55,330 nucleotides of DNA from Gilvimarinus sp. 2_MG-2023 (GCF_030547685.1 NZ_JAUOQM010000025.1:1-55330), one strand, 5' to 3'; shown: positions 44,166 through 54,033, numbered from the stretch's first letter. Made by a program: numbers and translations. The notes: generated by a model from the sequence alone, not told the origin.

Positions 44166-45182
44166 ATGAGCTTCTTAGTTATCTGTTTTAGTGTGTCGGC
44201 CGTGATGTGTGCGATTATCGCCACGGGGTTTCTCAGCAGTCGCGCGCTTAACCCCAGCTGTGCGCGCTGGCTCGGGTGTAATTACTCGCTGTTTGCCGTC
44301 CAAACGGCATTAGGGGTTCTGGTATTCACCAATGTATGGCCCGAGGCGGCTTTTGTTCGCGCGCAGTGCGCCATGCTGCTCGGCCCGGCGCTTTATGCTT
44401 ATTTTGCCAGTGTACTGAGGCCCGGCTTAACACCCTCCCTGTGGCACTTGGCTCCGGCACTGGCGATGTTCGCCGCCTTAATAACCCATTGGGGGGTTGC
44501 CATCGACCCTCTAATTATTGCCAGCTTCAGTGCCTACTGGCTGACAGTGCTCTGGCAATTATTGGCACACCGTGCAGCGCCAGCGCCCTCGGCGGCCAAG
44601 CGCTGGCTGTGGATACTGGTGCTATTTCTGCCCATTAACATTGTGGTAGAAACGGCCACCAGCCTTGAAATTAAATGGGGTACGCCACCAGAACAAAGTA
44701 TCGCGCTGCATATTGGCAGCGTGGTGTTCATGCTTTTTCATACCGTCACCTTATTATTTATGGTGGCGCGAGTGCCGCTTATTGAATGGATGCACGAGCT
44801 AAAACTGCCCTCTGGCCGCCCGGCAATGACTATTGACGATAAACGCCAACTGTTTGCGCGCTGGCAAATACTGGTGGAAGAGAGATCACTGTATAAGGCA
44901 GACCCGGCCATTACCGTCAGCCGTGCCGCCCGCCTGTTAAGCGTGCCCGCGCGCCAGCTATCACAGGCAGTGAATGGGGTACACGGGGCAAGCTTTTCAC
45001 AATACCTAAATGACGTACGGGTGGATAAAGCCAAAGCCCTACTGAAAGGTCAACCGCCTATCGGTATGACCGAGGTTTACCTCGAGGCGGGTTTTGGCAC
45101 CAAGTCACAGTTTCATCGGGAGTTCAGTCGAGTTACCGGCCTTACCCCCAGCGCTTATCGGGATGGCCCTGAAAATTCTTAA
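44166..45182 (+). CDS. Membrane-bound AraC-family transcriptional regulator
   Basis: A 338-residue protein with about six to seven hydrophobic helices (residues 1-200) and a C-terminal AraC/XylS DNA-binding domain (about 230-330: TVSRAARLLSVPARQLSQAVN and EVYLEAGFGTKSQFHREFSRVTGLTPSAYR, split). Membrane AraC regulators sense extracellular or membrane signals. Divergent from the amidohydrolase. Confidence 0.88.
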   Translation: MSFLVICFSVSAVMCAIIATGFLSSRALNPSCARWLGCNYSLFAVQTALGVLVFTNVWPEAAFVRAQCAMLLGPALYAYFASVLRPGLTPSLWHLAPALAMFAALITHWGVAIDPLIIASFSAYWLTVLWQLLAHRAAPAPSAAKRWLWILVLFLPINIVVETATSLEIKWGTPPEQSIALHIGSVVFMLFHTVTLLFMVARVPLIEWMHELKLPSGRPAMTIDDKRQLFARWQILVEERSLYKADPAITVSRAARLLSVPARQLSQAVNGVHGASFSQYLNDVRVDKAKALLKGQPPIGMTEVYLEAGFGTKSQFHREFSRVTGLTPSAYRDGPENS

Positions 45183-45268
45183 CGGTCACTTTACACTCAT
45201 GGGCAAAAGCCTCAGGTACAATAGCGCCACCAGTAATTGTTAAATTTCAGTAAGCACTGACGCCTTCG

Positions 45269-45316
45269 GACCGGTCGCGCCCAGCGTGAAACCGGGTTCT
45301 CCCTTTTTTATTTTTT
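45269..45316 (+). terminator. Hairpin with T tract before the MFS gene
   Basis: CCGGT...ACCGG stem followed by CCCTTTTTTATTTTTT. It either terminates the AraC transcript or acts as a leader attenuator for the MFS gene that starts 17 bp later. The stem is short. Confidence 0.35.
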
Positions 45317-45332
45317 AAGAGCCTACTTAAAC

Positions 45333-46535
45333 GTGCAACACGACAACGAATCAACTCAACCCAAGCTTAGCAAGGGCGCCATGTGGATGATTGAGATCGC
45401 CTTAGCGATAGGCGGTTTTGGTATTGGCACCGGGGAATTTGCCGCCATGGGTCTTATGCCTCCTATTGCCGAAGGGTTGGGAGTCTCGGAGCCGCAGGTG
45501 GGCCATGTGATCAGCGCCTATGCGTTTGGCGTGGTAGTGGGCGCGCCGCTGTTGGCTGTATTTGGGGCCAAGCTTTTTCACCGCAACTTATTGCTACTGC
45601 TGATGGGCTTTTACGCCATCGCCAATATTGCCAGCGCCCTGGCCCCCAATTATGAAACTCTGCTCGGTTTTCGCTTTATAGCCGGCCTGCCCCACGGCAC
45701 CTACTTTGGAGTGGCAGCACTGGTGGTGGCAAGTTTAGTGCCGCCCAGCCAGCGCGGTAAAGCCGTTAGCCGTGTGATGGTGGGGCTGACGGTAGCAGTA
45801 CTGATTGGCAACCCTATGGCGACCTGGCTGGGGCAATCCATTAGCTGGCGCTACGCGTTTGCCTTGGTGGGGGTTATCTCGGTGCTTACCGTCATACTGA
45901 TTTATATCTATGTGCCGCTCAATCACAATCAACTGCGCAACAACCCCATGGCCGAGCTAAAAGCCTTTAACAAGCCCGAGGTATGGCTGGCATTGATGAT
46001 TGGCGCCACGGGCTTTGCCGGTGTGTTTTGTGTATTCAGTTATCTGGCCCCGACCTTACTGAACGTCACTCAAGTGCATCAAAACTGGATTCCCATCACC
46101 ATGGCCACCTTCGGTCTAGGCGGGTTCTGCGGTAACTTTTTAGGCGGCTGGCTGTTCGATAAATTTCAATTTAAAGCCGTAGGTGGCCTTCTGCTGTGGA
46201 GCATTGTCGTACTGCTGCTTTACCCACACACCACCGCACACCTTTGGAGTATTCTGCCCGCCGTATTTTTGGTCGGCACCATTGCTGCCATATCGCCCCC
46301 ACTGCAGACCCATTTAATGGACGTTGCTGTTGGCGCGCGCACACTGGGCGCCGCCTCCCACCACGCCGCCTTTAACACCGCCAACGCCATAGGGCCCATG
46401 CTGGGGGGCTTTGCCATATCGGCTGGGTTGGGTTGGAGTTCTACCGGCTACATGGGCGCGATCACTGCGGTGCTCGGTTTAATGTTTTATGGCTTGGCGG
46501 TAAGACGTGAGAAGAGCGATGGGCGATTGTCATAA
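45333..46535 (+). CDS. MFS transporter (AraJ/sugar-efflux type)
   Basis: A 400-residue 12-helix major facilitator. Motifs: FGIGTGEFAAMGLMPPIA (about 27-44), motif A after helix 2 and FIAGLPHGTYFGVAALV (about 115-131), characteristic of the AraJ-like drug/arabinose-type efflux family (DHA1). Start GTG at 45333. Substrate unknown. Confidence 0.9.
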   Translation: MQHDNESTQPKLSKGAMWMIEIALAIGGFGIGTGEFAAMGLMPPIAEGLGVSEPQVGHVISAYAFGVVVGAPLLAVFGAKLFHRNLLLLLMGFYAIANIASALAPNYETLLGFRFIAGLPHGTYFGVAALVVASLVPPSQRGKAVSRVMVGLTVAVLIGNPMATWLGQSISWRYAFALVGVISVLTVILIYIYVPLNHNQLRNNPMAELKAFNKPEVWLALMIGATGFAGVFCVFSYLAPTLLNVTQVHQNWIPITMATFGLGGFCGNFLGGWLFDKFQFKAVGGLLLWSIVVLLLYPHTTAHLWSILPAVFLVGTIAAISPPLQTHLMDVAVGARTLGAASHHAAFNTANAIGPMLGGFAISAGLGWSSTGYMGAITAVLGLMFYGLAVRREKSDGRLS

Positions 46536-46699
46536 ATCGCAAGCTATGCCAATACCAGCGTAACGACCTATCCAATAGTTTATCGTTTAAAAAACTGCCA
46601 TTGTATGGGTCAAAATTTATACCCATCTAGAAAATTAATTAACTCAACAGTATTGCGCTTGGATAATATGAAACACCATACCCAAGAGAATCGAAACTG

Positions 46700-47275
46700 A
46701 TGCATGAGCTCGACTCTTTACAACCTCTGTCATTTACAACTCCGATAGACCTCGGGGAATGGCTACAAGAAAACCACAACATCAAGAATGAGCTTTGGAT
46801 TAAAATATTCAAGAAAAATTCCGGGATTCAAAGTGTGACTTGGGATGAGGTAGTAATCGAGGCTTTATGTTGGGGTTGGATTGATGGCGTCAAAAAGTCA
46901 GTCGATGAACAAGCTTACGTGCAAAGAATAACGCCCCGAAAACCCCAAAGCAACTGGTCAAAAAGAAACACGAAGCACGTGGAACGCTTGATAAGCGAAG
47001 GTCGAATGCAAGAGCCAGGGCTTGCACACGTGCGTGCAGCAAAAGCCGACGGCCGCTGGGATAACGCCTACGTTGTCAGTGAAGTCGAAGTACCAGCCGA
47101 CTTCTTAGCCGCGCTAGAGAACAATCCACCGGTAAAACAATTTTTTGCGACCCTTAACAAGTCGAGTCGCTACGTAATCGCTTACGGATTAATCAGCGCA
47201 AAAAAAACTGAAACACGACAAAGGCGATTCACAAAATACATGACCATGCTTAGCAATAGACAAAAGCCTATATAG
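46700..47275 (+). CDS. YdeI/OmpD-associated family protein
   Basis: A 191-residue protein with the YdeI pattern: DLGEWLQENHNIKNELWIKIFKK (split), VTWDEVVIEALCWGWIDGVKK, RITPRKPQSNWSKRN and LISEGRMQEPG. Family function is unknown, with a link to antimicrobial peptide resistance in Salmonella. The stop is followed by a GNAT remnant. Confidence 0.85.
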   Translation: MHELDSLQPLSFTTPIDLGEWLQENHNIKNELWIKIFKKNSGIQSVTWDEVVIEALCWGWIDGVKKSVDEQAYVQRITPRKPQSNWSKRNTKHVERLISEGRMQEPGLAHVRAAKADGRWDNAYVVSEVEVPADFLAALENNPPVKQFFATLNKSSRYVIAYGLISAKKTETRQRRFTKYMTMLSNRQKPI

Positions 47276-47315
47276 ATTGCATTCGAGGGCCAATTGATCC
47301 GTAAATACAATCTAA

Positions 47316-47657
47316 CCCGAGACATGGTTAGTCATACGGAATATTGAATATAGTACCTATACAAAATTCGACTATAGTCGCCGCGAAGACCAAATAAATG
47401 AAGCTGTACTGCTCGTAGTAAAAAGCGGCTATCAAGGAAGTAAGATAGGAAAGAAGCTATGGCTGAGAATTAAAAAAGCCTGTAGTGCAGACAGTCAGGA
47501 ACAAATTCTCGTAAAAACCAACAAGAAGGGTGCTGGAAAATTCTACGAAAAGCTCGGCTTTAAGCATTATATGGACTTTGACTCTCCTCTGCATAAATTG
47601 GTAACACCCAGTAGCCAAGCGTGCATCTACCCTGTACCTAATACGTTTAAACTGTAG
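47316..47657 (+). pseudogene. GNAT acetyltransferase remnant (5' end lost)
   Basis: An open frame of 113 codons with no start codon near its beginning (a stop lies directly upstream). It reads GYQGSKIGKKLWLRI, the acetyl-CoA loop of GNAT enzymes (Q/R-x-x-G-x-G/A), then KGAGKFYEKLGFKHY, the conserved tail motif. The N-terminal strands of the fold are missing, and the region is AT-rich. I read it as a truncated, non-functional gene. Confidence 0.7.
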
Positions 47658-47830
47658 ATCATACCCTCATTCTTGATTATCTCTCGTCTCAATCCATATT
47701 GACAACTCGCCCCTAAAATTTCAGATTTTGTAACCACATTCAAGAAGTGTTAAGTTTATCGATAACTTCCGCTTAATTATTACCTACAATGCAAAAAAAC
47801 ATTCGGCAATTCACAGAGAGTATATAGACC

Positions 47831-48967
47831 ATGAGTCCGTCACAAAAACGGCATAAATGGAGTAAAAAACGTATAGCGCTAACAATCGCTCTGGTGTTCG
47901 CCACCTTGCTATTAATCATACGGGTGAGCCTGCCAGTTGCCATTGAGTGGGGGCTGAACGAGCGTATTCTCAATAATTTGGGCGATTACAGCGGCCATGT
48001 GGAAGACGTGGACCTGGCCCTGATAAGGGGCGCCTATGTCGTTGAGTCACTCACCATCACCAAAAACGGCGGCGAGCAATACAAACCCTTTTTAAGCGTG
48101 CGACAAACAACCATAGGCGTAGACTGGCGCGCACTCACCCAAGGTGAATTGTTTTTAGAAATTATTATTCGCGAGCCCAAGGTAAACTTTGAAGATGCCG
48201 CGAACGCCGAAGATGCCCAGTCGGGCCAAGGTGGTAACTGGCAAACTCTGCTGGATGAACTGACCCCTGTCGCTATCAACACGCTCCACATACACAACGG
48301 CGAGCTTAACTTCTTTAATCGTGATTCCGACCCCAAAGTCCACCTAAGCGCCGATAAGATTAACCTCAGCGTTGCCAATTTAACGAACATCAAAAACGCC
48401 AGCGGCGAACGTATCGCCTCGGCAGCGTTAAACGCTCGCCTGTTCGGAAGCTCACCGCTCAGCGCAGAGGCACGATTTGACCCCTTTGATTTTAACGACT
48501 TCTCGGTGGCGGTAAAAACCGACAACTTTCAGCTAAAACAAATTAATGACTTTGCCAGGGCTTACGGCAACCTTGATTTTGCCCAAGGCCACGGCAACAT
48601 TTACGCCGAACTGCAAGCCAGCAACGCGGAACTTAACGGGTATATCAAACCCTTTTTTGAAGATGTTGAAATTCTCGATTGGCAACAAGACGTAGAACAA
48701 CAAAACGATGGCGTACTGCAGTTTTTGTGGGAAGGTGCGGTCGATATTGTCGAGTCAATTTTCAATAACCAAAAAACCAATCAACTGGCCACTCAAATTG
48801 ATATTGAAGGCACGCTAGACAACAACGACGTTCAAACCTGGGGCGCGGTATGGGGTGTGGTTAAAAACGCATTTTTTGCCGCATTCGAAGAGCAGTTTAA
48901 TCGTATAACACCGCTAACCCCCATCGATGAAGACGCTAATGCTGAACGCACAGGTGGCGAGAGCTAA
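47831..48967 (+). CDS. DUF748/AsmA-like envelope protein
   Basis: A 378-residue protein with a lysine-rich N-terminus, a membrane anchor (about residues 16-36) and a beta-strand-rich periplasmic part with LLDELTPVAINTLHIHNGELNFFNRDSDPKVHL (split over about 138-170), the DUF748 pattern of the AsmA-like superfamily that includes TamB. It may help lipid transfer or outer-membrane assembly; function is not established. Confidence 0.8.
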   Translation: MSPSQKRHKWSKKRIALTIALVFATLLLIIRVSLPVAIEWGLNERILNNLGDYSGHVEDVDLALIRGAYVVESLTITKNGGEQYKPFLSVRQTTIGVDWRALTQGELFLEIIIREPKVNFEDAANAEDAQSGQGGNWQTLLDELTPVAINTLHIHNGELNFFNRDSDPKVHLSADKINLSVANLTNIKNASGERIASAALNARLFGSSPLSAEARFDPFDFNDFSVAVKTDNFQLKQINDFARAYGNLDFAQGHGNIYAELQASNAELNGYIKPFFEDVEILDWQQDVEQQNDGVLQFLWEGAVDIVESIFNNQKTNQLATQIDIEGTLDNNDVQTWGAVWGVVKNAFFAAFEEQFNRITPLTPIDEDANAERTGGES

Positions 48968-49135
48968 AACCTAGAGCCGCGCCGCGACAACGCTCGCAAA
49001 CTTATATACGCCCTATTGCCCCTGACGATGACACACTGCACGATGTATGTCATCGCCCGACACTACGCACCAAATACAACGTCCGCCGGCTGCAATCTGT
49101 TAAGATTGTCGGCCACCCCCTTATTGTGTATTGAT

Positions 49136-49813
49136 ATGACCCCTTGGCAATTACTGGGCACCGCTGACATTCCCAACAACGGCGGCACTCTGCGTTTGGC
49201 GCAGCGCGATAAAGAGTTCTCTATTTCTCTGCAAGGTGTGCGCGGCGAGTTGATGAACAGCCGCATGCACAGTTCGGAACTGGCACTGGCCGACTTAGGT
49301 TGTGCACCTATTGCCAATACCGAAAACGCCGCCGTTTTAGTGGGCGGCATGGGTATGGGTTTTACTTTAGCGGCCGCGCTTAAGGCAACGACCGAGTCCA
49401 CCAAGGTTATCGTGGCCGAGTTGGTGCCCGAGGTTATCGAGTGGAACAAAGGCCCGCTGGGCGAGTGCGCGGGGTTTCCACTTAACAATCCCCGCACGCT
49501 TGTACACCTGGGGGATGTCGCGGAATTATTCCAAGATCAAAAACCGGCCTTTAACGCGATACTGCTGGATGTAGACAACGGCCCCGAGGGCTTTACTCGC
49601 GCCGACAATACCAGCTTGTATTCACTCGATAGCCTACACGCCATTCGCAGCACGCTGCACAAAGGCGGTGTACTGGCGGTGTGGTCAGCCTGGCACGACC
49701 CGGCGTTTACCACGCAGCTGAAAAAAGCCAAGTTTAAGGTAGATGTAAAGACTGTGCGGGCGCACAAAGGTAAAGGGAGTAAGCATACGATTTATTTGGC
49801 GGCAAAGGGCTAA
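49136..49813 (+). CDS. Spermidine-synthase-like Rossmann-fold protein
   Basis: A 225-residue protein of the spermidine synthase superfamily: AVLVGGMGMGFTL (about 63-75) for nucleotide or SAM-type binding, VAELVPEVIEWNKGPLG, LDVDNGPEGF (about 142-151). The gatekeeper Asp-Asp loop of true polyamine synthases is not clear, so it may be a related methyltransferase or aminopropyltransferase. I chose the ATG at 49136; an upstream frame to 49016 lacks conservation. Confidence 0.78.
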   Translation: MTPWQLLGTADIPNNGGTLRLAQRDKEFSISLQGVRGELMNSRMHSSELALADLGCAPIANTENAAVLVGGMGMGFTLAAALKATTESTKVIVAELVPEVIEWNKGPLGECAGFPLNNPRTLVHLGDVAELFQDQKPAFNAILLDVDNGPEGFTRADNTSLYSLDSLHAIRSTLHKGGVLAVWSAWHDPAFTTQLKKAKFKVDVKTVRAHKGKGSKHTIYLAAKG

Positions 49814-49910
49814 GGTTTTGCCTTGCAGAGCTGTATCTCGGGCGCTTGTACCTTGTAAGCTATGCTACTGAAACAACCCGACGCACGCTTGCAAACCATA
49901 GGGGCACCTG

Positions 49911-51584
49911 ATGACAGATAAACGCAAACACTCGTCCAAAGTAGTCGACGGTATTGAAAAAACGCCCGCCCGCGCCATGCTGCGGGCCGTGGGCTTTACA
50001 GACGATGATTTTAAAAAGCCCCAAGTCGGCATTGCCTCTACCTGGAGTATGGTCACGCCCTGCAATATGCACATCGATAAACTGGCTGATGAAGCCTGCG
50101 CAGGTGCCGACCAGGCGGGCGGCAAGGGCGTGGTGTTTAACACCATTACTATCTCCGATGGCATATCCAACGGCACCGAGGGCATGAAGTACTCGCTGGT
50201 GTCCCGCGAGGTGATTGCCGACTCTATTGAAACCGTGGCCGGTTGCGAGGGCTTTGACGGGCTGGTAGCCATTGGCGGCTGTGACAAAAACATGCCCGGC
50301 TGCATGATCGGCCTGGCCCGACTGAATCGCCCGTCGGTGTTTGTCTACGGCGGCACCATTAAACCCGGTGCCAACCATACCGATATTGTCTCGGTGTTCG
50401 AGGCCGTGGGGCAGCACGCCCGGGGCGACCTATCCACCATAGCCGTTAAACAGATCGAAGAAACCGCCATACCCGGCCCCGGCTCTTGCGGCGGCATGTA
50501 CACGGCCAACACCATGGCCTCTGCCATCGAGGCGTTGGGTATGAGCCTGCCGGACAGCTCCGCGCAAGAGGCGGTGTCGAGTTCCAAAGCCGAAGACTGC
50601 CGCCGCGCCGGCGCCGCTGTGCTCGATCTGCTAGAGCAGGACATTAAGCCCACCGACATCATGACTCACAAGGCCTTCGAAAACGCCATTACCATTGTGA
50701 TTGCCTTGGGCGGCTCGACTAATGCTGTGCTGCACTTACTGGCTATGGCCCACGCCGTAGATGTGCCGCTTTCGCTGGATGACTTTTCGCGCATCGGCCA
50801 AAAAGTCCCGGTACTGGCCGACCTGCGTCCCAGCGGGCAGTACATGATGTCCGAGCTAATCGCCGTAGGCGGCATTCAGCCGCTAATGAAAATGCTGCTG
50901 GATAAGGGGCTGCTGCACGGCGATTGCCTGACCGTGACCGGCAAAACCCTGGCCGAGAACCTGGCCGATATTAAGCCCTACCCGGCCGAGCAGGATATTA
51001 TTCACGACTTTGACAACGCCATTAAAGCCACCAGCCACTTGGTTATCCTTAAAGGCAATCTGGCACCCGAGGGCGCGGTGGCCAAACTGACCGGCAAAGA
51101 GGGGTTGGTGTTTACTGGCAAAGCGCGGGTCTTCCACTCGGAAGAAGAAGCGCTAGAGGCCATCCTGGGCGGCACCGTTATTAAAGGCGATGTGATCGTC
51201 ATTCGCTACGAAGGCCCGCGCGGCGGCCCCGGCATGCGCGAAATGCTCAGCCCCACCTCGGCCGTTATGGGCAAAGGCTTGGGTAACGATGTCGCGCTAA
51301 TCACCGACGGGCGATTCTCCGGCGGCAGCCACGGTTTTGTGGTGGGCCACATCACCCCCGAGGCCATGGACGGCGGCCCCATTGCGGTTATCGAAAACGG
51401 CGACGAAATCACCATTGATGCCGACAGCGCTCAAATTACCCTGAATATTCCCGAGGCAGAAATTAAAGCCCGGCTGGCCAAATGGCAAGCGCCCGCGCCG
51501 CGTTATACGCGCGGGGTGTTGGCTAAGTTTGCCAAGACGGTGTCGTCGGCTTCGGAGGGGGCGGTGACGGATAAAGAGTTGTGA
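49911..51584 (+). CDS. ilvD: Dihydroxy-acid dehydratase
   Basis: A 557-residue Fe-S enzyme of branched-chain amino acid synthesis that converts 2,3-dihydroxy-isovalerate and -3-methylvalerate to 2-oxo acids. Cluster ligands appear in TPCNMHID (about 49-56), [10 protein letters not shown] (about 122-131) and [12 protein letters not shown] (about 193-204). It is the shorter of the two common IlvD forms. [15 protein letters not shown] near 466-480 is typical. It appears as a single-gene transcript. Confidence 0.96.
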   Translation: MTDKRKHSSKVVDGIEKTPARAMLRAVGFTDDDFKKPQVGIASTWSMVTPCNMHIDKLADEACAGADQAGGKGVVFNTITISDGISNGTEGMKYSLVSREVIADSIETVAGCEGFDGLVAIGGCDKNMPGCMIGLARLNRPSVFVYGGTIKPGANHTDIVSVFEAVGQHARGDLSTIAVKQIEETAIPGPGSCGGMYTANTMASAIEALGMSLPDSSAQEAVSSSKAEDCRRAGAAVLDLLEQDIKPTDIMTHKAFENAITIVIALGGSTNAVLHLLAMAHAVDVPLSLDDFSRIGQKVPVLADLRPSGQYMMSELIAVGGIQPLMKMLLDKGLLHGDCLTVTGKTLAENLADIKPYPAEQDIIHDFDNAIKATSHLVILKGNLAPEGAVAKLTGKEGLVFTGKARVFHSEEEALEAILGGTVIKGDVIVIRYEGPRGGPGMREMLSPTSAVMGKGLGNDVALITDGRFSGGSHGFVVGHITPEAMDGGPIAVIENGDEITIDADSAQITLNIPEAEIKARLAKWQAPAPRYTRGVLAKFAKTVSSASEGAVTDKEL

Positions 51585-52315
51585 TGCGCGCTTGCCCGGC
51601 GCTCACCGAAAGTCAGACTGCAGAAAAAGCCAAGGATTGATCTTTGGTTTGGATATCGCTAACGCGGGCTTTGGTTGATATGCCCGTGTCGCCGGGCGTG
51701 GCCCAGGCCGGCTTCTCTGCCTCCGGCATTCACCTTCTCCATGGCGTGGCGATGCTTGCGCACACGCAGCCCAGGCTGCCCTCTCTGTCGCTTCGCGCCA
51801 TTCACCTTGTCCTGTGTGCTTACCCCCTAAAAAAGGCCTGCGCTCGGCTGGCTGCAGGGGAGCCAAAAACGGCGCTTCGTAGTTGGTTGAGTCGCCGCGA
51901 TATCACATTCATTGGTCTACATCGTCATACCGGCCTTGAGCCGGTATCTAGTGGCTTTTTGGCTACGGAGTGCTTTGGGTTGAATTGGTGGGTTACCACC
52001 TCGCTGGCCGAGAAGCTCCGAAAAACAGTTCAAAGGTTGTAACCGTAACCACAGGTTTAGTTCGTCCATAAGGCCAAATAATAAATGCTAGGACTCGGGG
52101 GCGTAGTTAGCTTTGGCCGCTTCCTTTGCTAAAGCCATTCAAATAAACATTAATTAGTGAGTCATTGGGCCGTTAGTTGGGCTTTGTGTGAACGGCAGGC
52201 ACTGATGCCCGACAGGCTGTAGTCGCGCTCGCTCTGTGCCGCCTCGGTTCAAATAATGTACAACCTAAGGCTGGCCAGATATACTAAGAATCTTTGAGAG
52301 CCTCGGAGAACCGTT
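51585..52315. other. Intergenic region with no supported gene
   Basis: About 730 bp with no convincing reading frame. Its left half is GC-rich with repeated GGC/GCC blocks; an open frame at 51644-52042 includes the RHTGLEPVSSG phrase, which is what the REP-like palindrome below gives when translated, and so is not a gene. No tRNA or terminator with a T run was seen. Confidence 0.6.
51924..51950. repeat. REP-like palindrome
   Basis: GTCATACCGGCCTTGAGCCGGTATC. Arms ATACCGGC (51927-51934) and GCCGGTAT (51940-51947) with a 5-nt loop match the common GTCAT-NCCGGC...GCCGGNATC extragenic palindromes of proteobacteria. Only one copy is in the window. Confidence 0.75.
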
Positions 52316-52564
52316 ATGCCTCTTAAAGCCACTTCAGTAAGGCTGGATGACGAAACCCTGGCCCGAATCGGACAAATAGCAGAAGCCATGGACAGGCCTC
52401 GCGCCTGGTTAATGGCCGAGGCCATTAAACAATATGTCTCCCGGGAAGAATGGTTTATCCGCGAGGTAGAGCAAGGCCTGGCCGCCGCTGACGATAACCG
52501 CGCCATCGACCACGCCGACTTAAAAGCCCGGTGGGAGGCCAAGCGTGTAGCTCAAATGGACTGA
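52316..52564 (+). CDS. Ribbon-helix-helix (CopG/RelB-like) antitoxin
   Basis: An 82-residue protein with an N-terminal ribbon-helix-helix fold (TSVRLDDETLARIGQIAEAMDRPRAWLMAEAIKQYV, split over residues about 6-41), then a helical tail that would bind a toxin of the ParE/RelE type. The gene is intact, but its partner is decayed. GAGAACC precedes the ATG. It may still repress its own promoter. Confidence 0.85.
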   Translation: MPLKATSVRLDDETLARIGQIAEAMDRPRAWLMAEAIKQYVSREEWFIREVEQGLAAADDNRAIDHADLKARWEAKRVAQMD

Positions 52565-52798
52565 CCTCGCCGCGCAAGAAAGCAGCTCTATTATAGCAAT
52601 AGATGTTGTACTGTCGATTATTAACACCGCAGAACTGATTTTACCCGCCACCCACAAGCAGGCCGCCAAGGTCGAGTTAAAAGCACGCGTGAACTCGTCA
52701 TCGACGGCCTGCCCTTTTTGCTCGTCTATCGAGAAGCGGCTAGCAGAATCGACGTGCTTAGAGTTTTGCATAGCTCGCAGCAGTGGCCAACGGCATAG
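52551..52798 (+). pseudogene. Decayed ParE/RelE-type toxin gene
   Basis: Overlapping the antitoxin stop, one frame gives LKWTDLAAQE, the ParE start motif, then an internal deletion, then VVLSIINTAELILPATH. A different frame continues as HPQAGRQGRVKSTRELVIDG, and further as LVYREAASRIDVLRVLHSSQQWPTA before TAG at 52796-52798; this is the typical ParE C-terminus. So there is an internal deletion plus a frameshift between about 52655 and 52665. The toxin is very unlikely to be made. Confidence 0.8.
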
Positions 52799-53243
52799 GC
52801 AATTCCCGGTTGCCAACACCACCGAACCGTGGCACGATTTACCACGCAGCGCGTAAGGACTATGGTTGAACTTCAAGCTTGCCAGAGGGCAGGTCGCCAT
52901 AACCTTAGATTTAGCCAGTCAGGAAGGTGAGATAATAAAGGGCAAAGCCCGGAGTGCAGCGCAGTCAGTCTTTTCTCTCCTTTCAGCCCGTTAAATCACT
53001 CGCGAGAAATTTAATATAGAGCGGGATGGTTTATGCATTTTTATTGTGTGAAATTTAAGACTCGTAGTCTGTGTTGTTCCACATGCATTTCTATAATCCT
53101 CTGAAAACTTTGGGGTTTTTATTGCGTTTCGGGTGCATAAAAGACCTTGCCGGGTCTCGTTAAACACAGCGGCTTCTTTTTAACGGGTGTAGGCTGTACG
53201 AGCGCGGCGGATAAGCATCTGATTTTTATAGGGATTTGTAAAA
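52799..53243. other. Intergenic region before the second cassette group
   Basis: About 445 bp, moderately AT-rich, without a recognisable gene or attC core. The block around 52936-52975 (AAAGGGCAAAGCCCGG) can form a short stem. I see nothing else that can be named. Confidence 0.5.
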
Positions 53244-53309
53244 AATAAACGATAAAGAGGCGTGATTTCGTGCTGTTTAAACGAAATTCCGCCTAATATA
53301 CTGTTAGGC
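53244..53309 (+). repeat. attC-like site 4 (66 bp)
   Basis: AATAAAC (53244-53250) and CTGTTAGGC (ending 53309) frame a stem ATTTCGT...ACGAAAT with flanking GGCG / CGCC. GTTAGGC is a perfect GTTRRRY core. The left core is weaker. Confidence 0.6.
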
Positions 53310-53315
53310 TTACAT

Positions 53316-53888
53316 ATGAAATCTTTTATCGCATCTATGAAGAGTAATATTTTAGTCATCTTTAGCTTACTTTTTCTATTAGCTATTGGTGGCCTTTGCG
53401 TAGGTTCGTTTTTCCATACTTTTAGTGGTGGCGTTTCATATGATCAGCAAGACTGGGGTAATTTTGGCAGCTATCTTAGCGGAACAGTTGGTGTCCTAGC
53501 TGCATGTCTAGCCGTAATATGGCTTATGATCTCCGTACATTTACAAAAAATAGAACTTAGCAGTTTAAAGGCTCAGTTAGAGGAATCTGAAAAAGAGCAA
53601 CAAAAACAAACTCATATCAGTGCGCTCACTGCTATGTTAAATTCAAGTGCTCAAGCGCTTGCCCTGTATCAGAGCGATCTTATAGCTTTAAATGATGGTG
53701 ATGCGCACCTTGACCCGATGGATAATAGAACTGGTGTTCATTCAAAAATTGATCTCCATTCAAGAATGCACAAAGAATTAGATAAAATAAACTTCTATAA
53801 AACTAAAATGGAAGCTTATTTATTGGAGAAATATCCTGAGCCCGAGGTGCCTTCCTTTGAGCCTGAAGATGACGATTTACCATTTTAA
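53316..53888 (+). CDS. Two-helix membrane protein with coiled coil, putAbiC-like (gene cassette)
   Basis: A 190-residue protein with two membrane helices (about residues 11-33 and 52-74) separated by SYDQQDWGNFGSYLSGTVG, then a coiled coil (HLQKIELSSLKAQLEESEKEQQKQ, split over about 75-98) and a helical acidic tail. The W-x-x-FGSYLSGT motif between the helices and the coiled coil are the layout of putative phage abortive-infection proteins (putAbiC family), though this one is short and lacks the usual C-terminal domain. I chose the ATG at 53316, directly after the attC core; upstream codons lie within the attC. No clear ribosome site. Confidence 0.6.
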   Translation: MKSFIASMKSNILVIFSLLFLLAIGGLCVGSFFHTFSGGVSYDQQDWGNFGSYLSGTVGVLAACLAVIWLMISVHLQKIELSSLKAQLEESEKEQQKQTHISALTAMLNSSAQALALYQSDLIALNDGDAHLDPMDNRTGVHSKIDLHSRMHKELDKINFYKTKMEAYLLEKYPEPEVPSFEPEDDDLPF

Positions 53889-53893
53889 ACCCA

Positions 53894-54013
53894 TCCTAAC
53901 AAGCGGCTGCAGGCTGACAGCTGGTGCTACGCGCCTTTTGCGTTACTCGCTGTCGCTCAAACAATAACACAAAATACGCTCCACACCAGCCGCAGCTGAG
54001 CCGGGCGTTATAC
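53894..54013 (+). repeat. attC site 5 (120 bp)
   Basis: TCCTAAC (53894-53900) and GGGCGTTATAC (54003-54013) frame complementary blocks AGCGGCTGC / GCAGC and GCTGGTG / CACCAGC. The length resembles Vibrio-type repeats. It closes the membrane-protein cassette. Confidence 0.9.
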
Positions 54014-54033
54014 GAAAAAGGCAATCACACTAA

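Noticed and set aside
51644-52042. Open frame of 132 codons after ilvD
   Set aside because: Contains the translated REP-like palindrome and GC-rich low-complexity sequence; no ribosome site and no family.
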